Shown: one piece after another, positions 1 through 5,952 of the stretch
How positions within the stretch are numbered: the stretch's first letter is position 1
Layout of the letters: each line of letters begins with the position of its first letter
Origin: Planctomycetaceae bacterium
GTDB lineage: Bacteria > Planctomycetota > MHYJ01 > SBBU01
Direction: 5' to 3'
NCBI GenBank assembly: GCA_005239585.1
Contig: SBBU01000184.1
Location: forward strand, 1-9,676
Length of the DNA stretch: 9,676 bases
Position numbers and translations under genes: made by a program
Notes under the pieces: generated by a model
Seen by the model: only the letters and a program-made list of their open reading frames with translations
Told to the model about the DNA's origin: nothing
Databases searched by the model: none

Positions 1-19
1 CATAAATTTAGAAAGGAGG

Positions 20-63
20 CTTAACAGATTCTTAACAAATGCTTAATAGAGTCTTTAGACTTT
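20..63 (+). promoter_or_regulatory. Pho box: four 11-bp phased repeats upstream of the pst-pho operon
   Basis: Four consecutive 11-bp units are visible: CTTAACAgatt (20-30), CTTAACAaatg (31-41), CTTAATAgagt (42-52) and CTTTAGActtt (53-63). Each has a 7-bp core plus a 4-bp spacer. PhoB family regulators bind 11-bp direct repeats of exactly this architecture (E. coli core CTGTCAT plus a 4-bp A/T-rich spacer), one monomer per repeat. The core here is CTTAACA-like, nearer to the TTAACA elements of Gram-positive PhoP sites, but the phasing is that of PhoB. The site lies directly upstream of pstS, and the operon encodes its own PhoB, so positive autoregulation is inferred. A purine-rich AAAGGAGG at 12-19 just upstream resembles a ribosome binding site but has no start codon at a usable distance. 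Confidence 0.82.
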
Positions 64-65
64 TT

Positions 66-71
66 TATTTT
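66..71 (+). promoter_or_regulatory. Candidate -10 box of the pstS promoter
   Basis: TATTTT at 66-71 is the best -10-like hexamer downstream of the Pho box, which at such promoters replaces the -35 element. It would place the transcript start around 77-79, only a few bases before the GTG at 81, so the message would be almost leaderless or translation would begin at a later ATG. The region is T-rich, so the exact box is uncertain. Confidence 0.4.
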
Positions 72-80
72 GGTTAAGGT

Positions 81-977
81 GTGTTTAAGGTAGCGTCAAA
101 GGTAATGCCCATGTGTTTGGTTGTACTGCTCTTAGGTTGCGGGCAGCAAGATGTGATTGTGCTCTATGGAAGGGCAAGCAGCTCGGGCACTTATATGTAT
201 TTCAAGGAAAAGGTTCTCAAAGGGGCTTACTTTAGTCCAAAGATGCAGACCCTTCCCGGCACCGCGGCCGTGATCAATGCAGTTTCTAAAGATATAAGAT
301 CGATTGGTTTCGGTGGAATAGGGTATTCAAAGGGAGTGAGGGTTCTCTCGATAAAAAAGAATGACCAGTCTCCCGTAATAGAACCTAATCTTGAAAACGT
401 AGTGAATGGCTCCTATCCAATCAGCAGATACCTTTACTTTTACGTGGTAGATCAACCGCACGGTATAAGAGATTTTATCAACTTTGTCTTAAGTGATGAG
501 GGTCAGAAGATTTGTGTTGATGTAGGTTTTTATCCCATTCCGAAAGATAAAATCAAGTTTTTTCCAGAGGATACTAAGGCGGAAAAACCATTGCAGGTTA
601 AATCAATTCAGATCAACGGCTCAGATACAATGATAATTCTTGGTCAAAAGTGGGCGGAGTATTTTATGAAAGTAAAACACGGTATTAGTGTCTCAGTAAC
701 AGGTGGAGGTTCAGGTACTGGTATTGCGGCCCTGATAGATCGAAAAACTGATGTGTGTATGTCTTCGAGGCCAATGCATAGAGAAGAGAGAGAGTTAATT
801 AAAACGAGGCAGGGAAAAGAAGTTGTGGAAATAAGAGTTGCATTGGATGGACTTGCGATATTTGTACATGAAGCGAACCCGCTAAAGTACCTTACGCTTG
901 AGCAGCTAAATACGATTTACATGGGTAAGATCAGATCTTGGAAGGAATTAGAGGTTAATTTATTGCGCAGAGATTAG
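81..977 (+). CDS. pstS: Circularly permuted phosphate-binding lipoprotein PstS
   Basis: Periplasmic phosphate-binding component of the Pst ABC transporter. A 20-residue lipoprotein signal (Lys3 and Lys7, hydrophobic core, lipobox LLGC with Cys20) is followed by the normally C-terminal half of PstS: YGRASSSGTY (29-38, with Arg31 and the SGT phosphate loop), LPGTAAV, GYGGIGY-like 78-82, NGSYPISRYLYF and VGFYPI (148-153). A linker (about 154-171) leads into the normally N-terminal half: INGSDTM (178-184), GGGSGTGIAAL (208-218), TDVCMSSRPM (223-232) and IYMGKIRSWKEL (279-290), after which the protein ends. All ligand motifs are present, in permuted order. Length (298 aa) equals a full-length PstS. 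GTG81 is chosen because it supplies a charged signal n-region and an in-frame stop lies at 75-77; its ribosome site is poor. ATG105 or ATG111 (AAAGGT at 99-103 upstream) are alternatives but would remove the charged residues. The stop codon abuts the pstC start. Confidence 0.88.
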   Translation: MFKVASKVMPMCLVVLLLGCGQQDVIVLYGRASSSGTYMYFKEKVLKGAYFSPKMQTLPGTAAVINAVSKDIRSIGFGGIGYSKGVRVLSIKKNDQSPVIEPNLENVVNGSYPISRYLYFYVVDQPHGIRDFINFVLSDEGQKICVDVGFYPIPKDKIKFFPEDTKAEKPLQVKSIQINGSDTMIILGQKWAEYFMKVKHGISVSVTGGGSGTGIAALIDRKTDVCMSSRPMHREERELIKTRQGKEVVEIRVALDGLAIFVHEANPLKYLTLEQLNTIYMGKIRSWKELEVNLLRRD

Positions 978-1955
978 ATGGAAAATCAACACCCTTTACT
1001 GCAGAAGCAGGGCAAGCGTAGAGAGCGATTAATAGAGTTTGCGATTAAATCAAGCGCTTTTGTTGTGATTATATCACTTGTACTAATCTTCTTTTTTATT
1101 GGCAAAGAGGCAATCCCAGTAATCTTTTCAAAGGACGTTCATAAGGAAGTAGATGTAGGGCGTCTATTCTTACCAGTGACCCACAAGGAAGGATTAGATG
1201 CACCATCTTTTATGTGGCAACCTGTATCCCCTGCGCCCTCTGTGCCTGTCTATTCACTGTTGCCTTTATTGGTGGGCACACTGAAAGTGACTTTGATCGC
1301 ACTGCTGATCGCTATTCCGATCGCTCTAGGTGCGGCAATCTTTACATCTGAATTCGCACCACAGTGGGTCAGGGAGATAATAAAGCCGGTCATTGAACTT
1401 CTTGCTGCAATTCCTTCTGTTGTTATAGGTTTCTTTGCCCTAATGGTTCTTGCGACATGGTTTCAGGATATATTCGGATGGCCATATAGATTAAATGCTA
1501 TAACAGGTGGTATTGGATTGTCACTTGCAGTAATCCCGATTATTTATACTGTATCAGAAGATGCACTCTCCTCTGTTCCGCAGTCATTAAGAGATGGGTC
1601 TATAGCGCTTGGGGCGAACAAGTGGCAGACGGCGTGGCGTGTGGTACTACCTGCAGCGTTGCCGGGGGTCTTTGCTGCATGTGTGCTTGGATTTGGCAGG
1701 GCAATAGGTGAGACCATGATTGTGTTAATGTCGAGCGGAAACGCAGCGATACTTTCGCTCGACCCAACCGAGTCTTTTGCTACTTTTTCTGCAACAATAG
1801 CCAGTGAGCTTGGTGAAGTGGTCTTCGGCAGTCCTCATTATCATGTTCTGTTTTTTATTGGGGCTTTTCTTTTCCTGATAACTTTTGCTACAAATTTTGC
1901 AGGTCACTGGTACGTAAGGCGGCTTCATGAGAAATTGCAGGGAAAGAGAAAATGA
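978..1955 (+). CDS. pstC: Phosphate ABC transporter permease PstC
   Basis: Inner-membrane permease subunit that pairs with PstA to form the phosphate channel. The 325-residue protein has about six hydrophobic segments (around 25-42, 94-122, 137-159, 176-192, 228-250 and 288-308). The family landmark IPSVVIGFFAL is at 145-155. The cytoplasmic EAA coupling loop runs from 194 (EDALSSVPQS) through LGANKW to about 230 and contacts the PstB ATPase. The motif GRAIGETM follows at 240-247. A soluble stretch of roughly 50 residues between the first two membrane segments is longer than in E. coli PstC and should be extracytoplasmic. The start ATG follows the pstS stop directly (TAGATG) with no strong ribosome site, which implies translational coupling. 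Length is normal for the family. Confidence 0.95.
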   Translation: MENQHPLLQKQGKRRERLIEFAIKSSAFVVIISLVLIFFFIGKEAIPVIFSKDVHKEVDVGRLFLPVTHKEGLDAPSFMWQPVSPAPSVPVYSLLPLLVGTLKVTLIALLIAIPIALGAAIFTSEFAPQWVREIIKPVIELLAAIPSVVIGFFALMVLATWFQDIFGWPYRLNAITGGIGLSLAVIPIIYTVSEDALSSVPQSLRDGSIALGANKWQTAWRVVLPAALPGVFAACVLGFGRAIGETMIVLMSSGNAAILSLDPTESFATFSATIASELGEVVFGSPHYHVLFFIGAFLFLITFATNFAGHWYVRRLHEKLQGKRK

Positions 1956-2050
1956 ATATGACAGTTTGGCCATTGGTCAAGTCGCCTCCATTAAATTTAC
2001 GCGCCAAGGGGCGGTTTAACATCGAGTCTTTGATGGGATTTAGGGTTTAA
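1952..2050 (+). CDS. Possible 32-residue coupled ORF between pstC and pstA
   Basis: An ATG overlaps the pstC stop (ATGA at 1952-1955) and opens a frame of 32 codons ending in TAA at 2048-2050, two bases before the pstA ATG. The peptide starts MNMTVWPLVK and ends SLMGFRV; it resembles no family I recognise. It fills almost exactly the only sizeable gap inside the pst genes. It may simply relay ribosomes from pstC to pstA, or be chance. It is too short for codon-usage arguments, and no independent ribosome binding site is needed because of the overlap. Confidence 0.3.
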   Translation: MNMTVWPLVKSPPLNLRAKGRFNIESLMGFRV

Positions 2051-2052
2051 CG

Positions 2053-2997
2053 ATGCCTAATGAACTAACAAGTCCAAAGGGCGGAGTGAAGGCTAAGAAA
2101 GCTATCAAGGTGATCGGGGCCTTCTTTACGTCCCTGACAGGTTTTGCCTGTATTTTAATTCTTGTCATGATTGCGATTATCATGGTGAACATTGTTATAA
2201 ACGGATTACCGGGGCTCAGTTGGGGATTTATATCGGATAAACCAAGGGATGGAATGACAAGGGGTGGAATCTTCCCGGCTATATTCGGCACAGTCGCAAT
2301 GGTTATGTTAATGACGATCATGGTTGTTCCACTAGGTGTTGCAACTGCTGTCTATCTTCATGAGTATGCTAGGCAGGATTCGAGGCTTGTCAGGATGGTT
2401 AGATTGGCTGTTCAAAATTTGGCGGGAGTTCCCTCAATTGTATATGGACTTTTTGGACTGACCTTTTTTGTTTATTTCGTGGGTTCAGGGATAGATGACT
2501 TGGTTTCTGGAGGTCAGTTAATCTATGCAAAGCCCTCTATTATATGGGCTGCGCTGACAATGGCACTCCTGACATTACCAACTGTTGTGGTTGCAACTGA
2601 AGAGGCTCTTAGGGCCGTGCCTCAGTCATACAGGGAGGCGGCATATGCACTTGGTGCAACTCGCTGGCAGGTTATCCGCCATGTGGTATTGCCGCAATCG
2701 ATCGGTGGAATCCTGACTGGAGGTATCCTTGCCGTAAGTCGTGGGACAGGGGAGGTCGCGCCTATAATGTTTACTGGCGCAGCCCTTTATCTACCCAATT
2801 TGCCCTCGATGCTGAACGACAAGTTTATGCATCTTGGATTTCACATATATGCGCTTACAAATCAGTCGCCAGATGTTGAGGCGACGAAACCTATCCTATA
2901 CTCAAGTGTCCTAGTGCTCTTGCTATTGACTCTTGCCTTAAACATCATAGCAGTTTTTATACGTTCCAAAATCAGAAGGAAATTAAGATCTATATGA
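2053..2997 (+). CDS. pstA: Phosphate ABC transporter permease PstA
   Basis: Second membrane subunit of the phosphate channel, partner of PstC. The 314-residue protein has hydrophobic segments near 28-50, 73-100, 122-144, 160-181, 214-236 and 284-303. Family landmarks are GGIFPAIFGT (71-80), LAGVPSIVYGLFGL (123-136), the EAA coupling loop starting EEALRAVPQSYREAAYALGA (183-202) followed by TRWQVIRHVVLP, and SRGTGEVAPIMFTGA (229-243), the PstA counterpart of the PstC GETM motif. The start ATG is preceded by TAGGG (2041-2045). Its stop overlaps the pstB1 start by 4 nt (ATGA), a coupled junction. The N-terminus is hydrophilic (residues 1-20) and looks complete, so the small frame upstream is not a lost piece of pstA. 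Confidence 0.95.
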   Translation: MPNELTSPKGGVKAKKAIKVIGAFFTSLTGFACILILVMIAIIMVNIVINGLPGLSWGFISDKPRDGMTRGGIFPAIFGTVAMVMLMTIMVVPLGVATAVYLHEYARQDSRLVRMVRLAVQNLAGVPSIVYGLFGLTFFVYFVGSGIDDLVSGGQLIYAKPSIIWAALTMALLTLPTVVVATEEALRAVPQSYREAAYALGATRWQVIRHVVLPQSIGGILTGGILAVSRGTGEVAPIMFTGAALYLPNLPSMLNDKFMHLGFHIYALTNQSPDVEATKPILYSSVLVLLLLTLALNIIAVFIRSKIRRKLRSI

Positions 2998-3749
2998 GAA
3001 TAAAGATAGAAACCAAGGATTTCAGTGTTCGTTACGGTGAAAAAACAGCCTTGAGTAATCTTAATCTTCAAATATTTGAAAATGAAATATTTGGGATAAT
3101 TGGTCCTGCGGGGAGCGGGAAAACAACATTCCTTCGATCACTTGACAGAATCAATGATCTTAACCCAAAATGTTCAGTGCAGGGGAAGCTTCTTTACGAC
3201 GGTATTGACATTTATGGACCTAGCGTCGATGTCTCAAGGCTCAGGAGATTGCTTGGTATGGTCTTTGCAGTTCCAACACCATTGCCCGGATCGATATACC
3301 AGAATTTGGCACTAGGGCCTGTTCTTAAGGGTAAGCATAGCCGCAGAGAGCTGGATGGTTTGGTAGAGAAGAGTCTTAAACAGGCATTTCTTTGGGATGA
3401 GGTAAAGGATAGGCTCGACAGTTCTGTTTTCGAACTCTCTGGAGGGCAGCAGCAAAGATTGTGTCTTGCACGGACCTTAGCGCTTGAACCTGATGTGTTA
3501 TTACTAGACGAACCGTGTTCAGGGCTTGACCCCATTTCAACTGCTAAGATAGAGGAGGCGCTTGTAGGACTAAAAAAGAGCTACACAGTGGTGCTTGTAA
3601 CGAATAACGTTATGCAGGCATCTCGCATCTCAGACCGCACTGCATTTTTTCTGCAGGGTGAGCTTGTTGAAATTGATGAGACAGCAAGGCTATTTACAAT
3701 GCCTGCAAATCAAAAGACTCAGGATTATATTACGGGCAGGTTTGGATAG
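2994..3749 (+). CDS. pstB: Phosphate ABC transporter ATPase PstB, paralogue 1 (altered Q- and H-loops)
   Basis: Cytoplasmic ATPase of the Pst transporter, 251 residues, the usual PstB length. Walker A is GPAGSGKT (37-44), the signature LSGGQ (148-152) is perfect, and Walker B with the catalytic glutamate is VLLLDEP (168-174, Asp172, Glu173). Two conserved catalytic-site residues are missing. The Q-loop, normally VFQ-P-P-P in PstB, reads VFAVPTPLP with Ala92 instead of Gln. The H-loop, normally VTHNMQQA, reads VTNNVMQA with Asn204 instead of the switch His. The protein otherwise keeps PstB-specific features, including the N-terminal Tyr14 next to the nucleotide site and the YITGRFG tail also found in its neighbour. 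The next gene is a second PstB with the opposite pattern of losses, so I infer that the two form a heterodimer in which this subunit gives its signature motif to the active site. Confidence 0.93.
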   Translation: MRIKIETKDFSVRYGEKTALSNLNLQIFENEIFGIIGPAGSGKTTFLRSLDRINDLNPKCSVQGKLLYDGIDIYGPSVDVSRLRRLLGMVFAVPTPLPGSIYQNLALGPVLKGKHSRRELDGLVEKSLKQAFLWDEVKDRLDSSVFELSGGQQQRLCLARTLALEPDVLLLDEPCSGLDPISTAKIEEALVGLKKSYTVVLVTNNVMQASRISDRTAFFLQGELVEIDETARLFTMPANQKTQDYITGRFG

Positions 3750-4514
3750 ATGGATACAGAAAAACCAAAAATTGCCGTAAAGGATTTGAATGCGTATTAC
3801 GGATCATTTCGTGCCTTAAAAGGCGTAAATCTCGACATTAAATCTTGTGCAATAACATCAATTATAGGTCCTTCAGGTTGTGGCAAATCAACACTCTTGC
3901 GGTGCTTCAACAGAATGAATGATAGAATAAAAAATTTCAGATTAACCGGAAGGATCATTTTTGACGGCCTGGATATTTATGATCCTATAGTGGAGCTTTC
4001 GGTTCTAAGAAAGGAAGTGGGAATGGTATTTCAAAGGCCCAACCCATTTCCGCTCTCTGTCTTTGAGAATGTCTCATATGGACCGGTTATTCATGGTGAG
4101 AGAAATAGAAACAGACTAGGTGAGATAGTAGAGAAGAGTCTTCGTGCTACGGAACTTTGGGAAGAACTAAAGGATCGTTTGCAAGAGAATGGACTCACGC
4201 TCTCGCCAGAACAGCAGCAGCGCCTGTGCATCTCTCGCCTGCTGGCAGTAGAGCCGGAAGTGCTCCTGATGGATGAACCGTGTTCAGCGCTTGATCCGAT
4301 AGCAACAATGAAAATCGAAGAGCTAATGCAGGGGCTTAAGAAAAATTACACTATAGTGATTGTTACACACAACATGCAGCAAGCATCTCGTGCATCTGAC
4401 TATTGCGGTCTAATGTGGTTAGGGGAGCTTGTAGAATTCAATGCTACGAATGAGTTTTTTACGTGCCCGCAACACAAAAAGACTGCGGATTACGTTACTG
4501 GCAGATTTGGTTAA
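3750..4514 (+). CDS. pstB: Phosphate ABC transporter ATPase PstB, paralogue 2 (degenerate signature motif)
   Basis: Second PstB-type ATPase, 254 residues. Walker A GPSGCGKS (40-47), Q-loop VFQRPNPFP with Gln95, Walker B VLLMDEP (171-177, Asp175, Glu176) and H-loop VTHNMQQA with His207 are all canonical. The ABC signature is not: the place of LSGGQ is taken by LSPEQ (151-155), with both glycines replaced, although the following QQRL is retained. The gene starts immediately after the pstB1 stop (TAGATG), and both proteins end in a shared GRFG tail, consistent with an old tandem duplication followed by divergence. Joined head-to-tail with PstB1 it would provide Walker A, Q-loop and His for one complete ATP site, whose signature comes from PstB1. 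The other site would combine PstB1 with this degenerate signature and should be weak or inactive. Confidence 0.94.
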   Translation: MDTEKPKIAVKDLNAYYGSFRALKGVNLDIKSCAITSIIGPSGCGKSTLLRCFNRMNDRIKNFRLTGRIIFDGLDIYDPIVELSVLRKEVGMVFQRPNPFPLSVFENVSYGPVIHGERNRNRLGEIVEKSLRATELWEELKDRLQENGLTLSPEQQQRLCISRLLAVEPEVLLMDEPCSALDPIATMKIEELMQGLKKNYTIVIVTHNMQQASRASDYCGLMWLGELVEFNATNEFFTCPQHKKTADYVTGRFG

Positions 4515-4526
4515 CAAAATTTGTTA
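4512..4526. repeat. Perfect 15-bp AT-rich palindrome at the pstB2 stop
   Basis: TAACAAAATTTGTTA reads as a 7+1+7 perfect inverted repeat that includes the pstB2 stop codon. Its arms contain TAACA, the core of the Pho box units at 20-41. It could be a protein site or a weak RNA hairpin; there is no G+C stem and no following T run that would make it a terminator. It lies in the 52-nt gap before phoU. Confidence 0.35.
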
Positions 4527-4555
4527 TGTTCCAGTTGAGAATGTATCATTGTTAT

Positions 4556-4563
4556 AGGAGGGG
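4556..4563 (+). promoter_or_regulatory. Strong ribosome binding site of phoU
   Basis: AGGAGGGG ends three bases before the phoU ATG; its AGGAGG core has a spacing of 5 nt. It is by far the best ribosome site in the operon, where most other genes rely on overlapping or abutting stop-start junctions. PhoU is therefore probably translated independently of the pst genes. Confidence 0.75.
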
Positions 4564-4566
4564 CTA

Positions 4567-5247
4567 ATGCATCGACATTTTGACAAGGAATTGGAATCTC
4601 TCAAGATGCGCATTTTGCATATGGGCGCGTTGGCAGAGAAGATGATCGAAGAAGCAATCAAAGGGTTGGTAGAAAGACGAGATGCTGTGAAGACGGTAAC
4701 AGCACATGAGGAGGAGGTAAACACACTCCAGATACAAGTAGACGAACAGGTCGTGGAGCTTATTGCCCTCCATCACCCTGTGGCAGAAGACCTTCGTTTT
4801 CTAATCATGGCATCTAAAATTAACGGTGAGTTAGAAAGAGTCGCAGACCAAGCTATCAATATAGCTCAGAATACTGCCTTTTTGATTAAATCTTTACCCT
4901 TCAAGCTTGTGAGTGATCTTCCTATTATGGCCGATATTGCCCGCCAAATGCTTCGTCAAAGTCTTGATGCCTTTATGAAGCGGGATACTACTCTTGCCCA
5001 ACAAGTCCTTAATACGGATGACAAGGTTGACGCATTCAAGGACCGCATATTTCGCGAACTATTAACAGGCATGATGGCAGATCCTGCTTCAATTCCTCGT
5101 GCTATAGCGGTCGTCCTAATTGGCCGTAATCTTGAAAGAGTAGGTGATCATGCTACAAACATTGCTGAAGAGGTAATTTATTTGACTCAAGGTCGAGATG
5201 TACGGCATCATCACGAGGAGAAACGCAGGGGAGAAAAGACACAATAG
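4567..5247 (+). CDS. phoU: Phosphate signalling regulator PhoU
   Basis: Cytoplasmic all-helical protein that links the Pst transporter to PhoR and keeps the Pho regulon off when phosphate is plentiful. At 226 residues it is of normal length. It shows the family's two-fold repeat of three-helix bundles, each with its metal-cluster signature: GELERVADQAINIA (87-100) and RNLERVGDHATNIAEE (187-202), with Glu90/Asp94 and Glu190/Asp194 in equivalent places. The N-terminal HFDKEL followed by a long amphipathic helix is also typical. The C-terminal tail after about 210 is charged and His-rich (DVRHHHEEKRR), which is common in PhoU. A strong ribosome site precedes it. It stands between the transporter genes and phoB-phoR, the usual setting for its signalling role. 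Confidence 0.97.
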   Translation: MHRHFDKELESLKMRILHMGALAEKMIEEAIKGLVERRDAVKTVTAHEEEVNTLQIQVDEQVVELIALHHPVAEDLRFLIMASKINGELERVADQAINIAQNTAFLIKSLPFKLVSDLPIMADIARQMLRQSLDAFMKRDTTLAQQVLNTDDKVDAFKDRIFRELLTGMMADPASIPRAIAVVLIGRNLERVGDHATNIAEEVIYLTQGRDVRHHHEEKRRGEKTQ

Positions 5248-5265
5248 TGATATAGGATATTCTCA

Positions 5266-5952
5266 GTGCCAAAAACTGTTCTAGTAATCGATGATGAGCC
5301 TGATCTAATAACACTCGTAGACTATAACCTCACGCGGGAAAACTACCTGGTTATTTCTGCCAGAGATGGTGAAAATGGCCTTTCAATGGCGCGTCAACAT
5401 ATGCCTGACCTTATTATTCTGGATATCATGCTTCCCGGCATCGATGGCTGGGAGTTCTGCAAGCGTCTAAGAAATGATCCCAAGACAGCAAGAATACCGA
5501 TATTGATGCTTACTGCCAAGGCAGAGGAAGCAGATAAAATCCTGGGACTGGAACTGGGAGCAGATGATTATTTGACCAAGCCGTTTAGCGTCAGAGAACT
5601 TGCCGCACGTGCCAAGGCAATTATTAGGAGATTCGAATCGGCAACAGAGCCTGGAGAAGTGGTCAAAGTAGGATCTGTAACAATCGACGCAGGCCGCCAT
5701 GAGGTGACTCTTTCTGGAAAGAAAATTGATCTCACGACAACTGAGTTTAACATACTCAAGGCGCTTGCAGATCGCAAAGGCCGTGTAATGAGCAGAGATA
5801 GTCTGATTTCAGAGGCCAGAGGAGAAGATGTTGTTATTATAGACAGAAATATTGATGTGCATATTACAGCTCTTCGCAAAAAACTTGGCAAGTGTGGTGA
5901 ACTTCTTCAGACCGTGCGTGGTGTGGGTTATCGTTTGAGCAGCGATAAATGA
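5266..5952 (+). CDS. phoB: Phosphate regulon response regulator PhoB (OmpR family)
   Basis: DNA-binding response regulator activated by PhoR, expected to bind the repeats upstream of pstS. The receiver domain (about 1-121) has the acidic pocket Asp9, Asp10 and Glu11, the phosphoacceptor Asp53 in ILDIMLPG, Thr83 and the conserved Lys105 in LTKPF. The C-terminal winged helix (about 130-225) has TTTEFNIL, a recognition helix in the stretch IDRNIDVHITALRKKLG, and the closing hairpin TVRGVGYRL. The 228-residue length is normal. The start is GTG at 5266, preceded by AGGAT at 5254-5258. The last codons overlap the phoR start (ATGA), so regulator and kinase are coupled. The assignment as PhoB rather than another OmpR member rests on the position inside the pst-phoU operon. 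Confidence 0.95.
   Translation: MPKTVLVIDDEPDLITLVDYNLTRENYLVISARDGENGLSMARQHMPDLIILDIMLPGIDGWEFCKRLRNDPKTARIPILMLTAKAEEADKILGLELGADDYLTKPFSVRELAARAKAIIRRFESATEPGEVVKVGSVTIDAGRHEVTLSGKKIDLTTTEFNILKALADRKGRVMSRDSLISEARGEDVVIIDRNIDVHITALRKKLGKCGELLQTVRGVGYRLSSDK

Noticed and set aside
39..77. A 12-codon frame (ATG at 39) in the same frame as pstS, ending three bases before its GTG
   Set aside because: It lies inside the Pho box repeats, its nearest ribosome site is about 19 bases away, and the stop at 75-77 separates it from pstS; probably chance.
81..977. Reading pstS as two partial, broken gene copies (pseudogene remnants)
   Set aside because: It is one uninterrupted frame of normal PstS length with a signal peptide, both halves are complete and complementary, and it is coupled to pstC.
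2994..3749. PstB1 as a decaying pseudogene because of the missing Gln and His
   Set aside because: Walker A, signature and Walker B are perfect, length is normal, the frame is intact, and the losses match those of its neighbour in a functional pattern.
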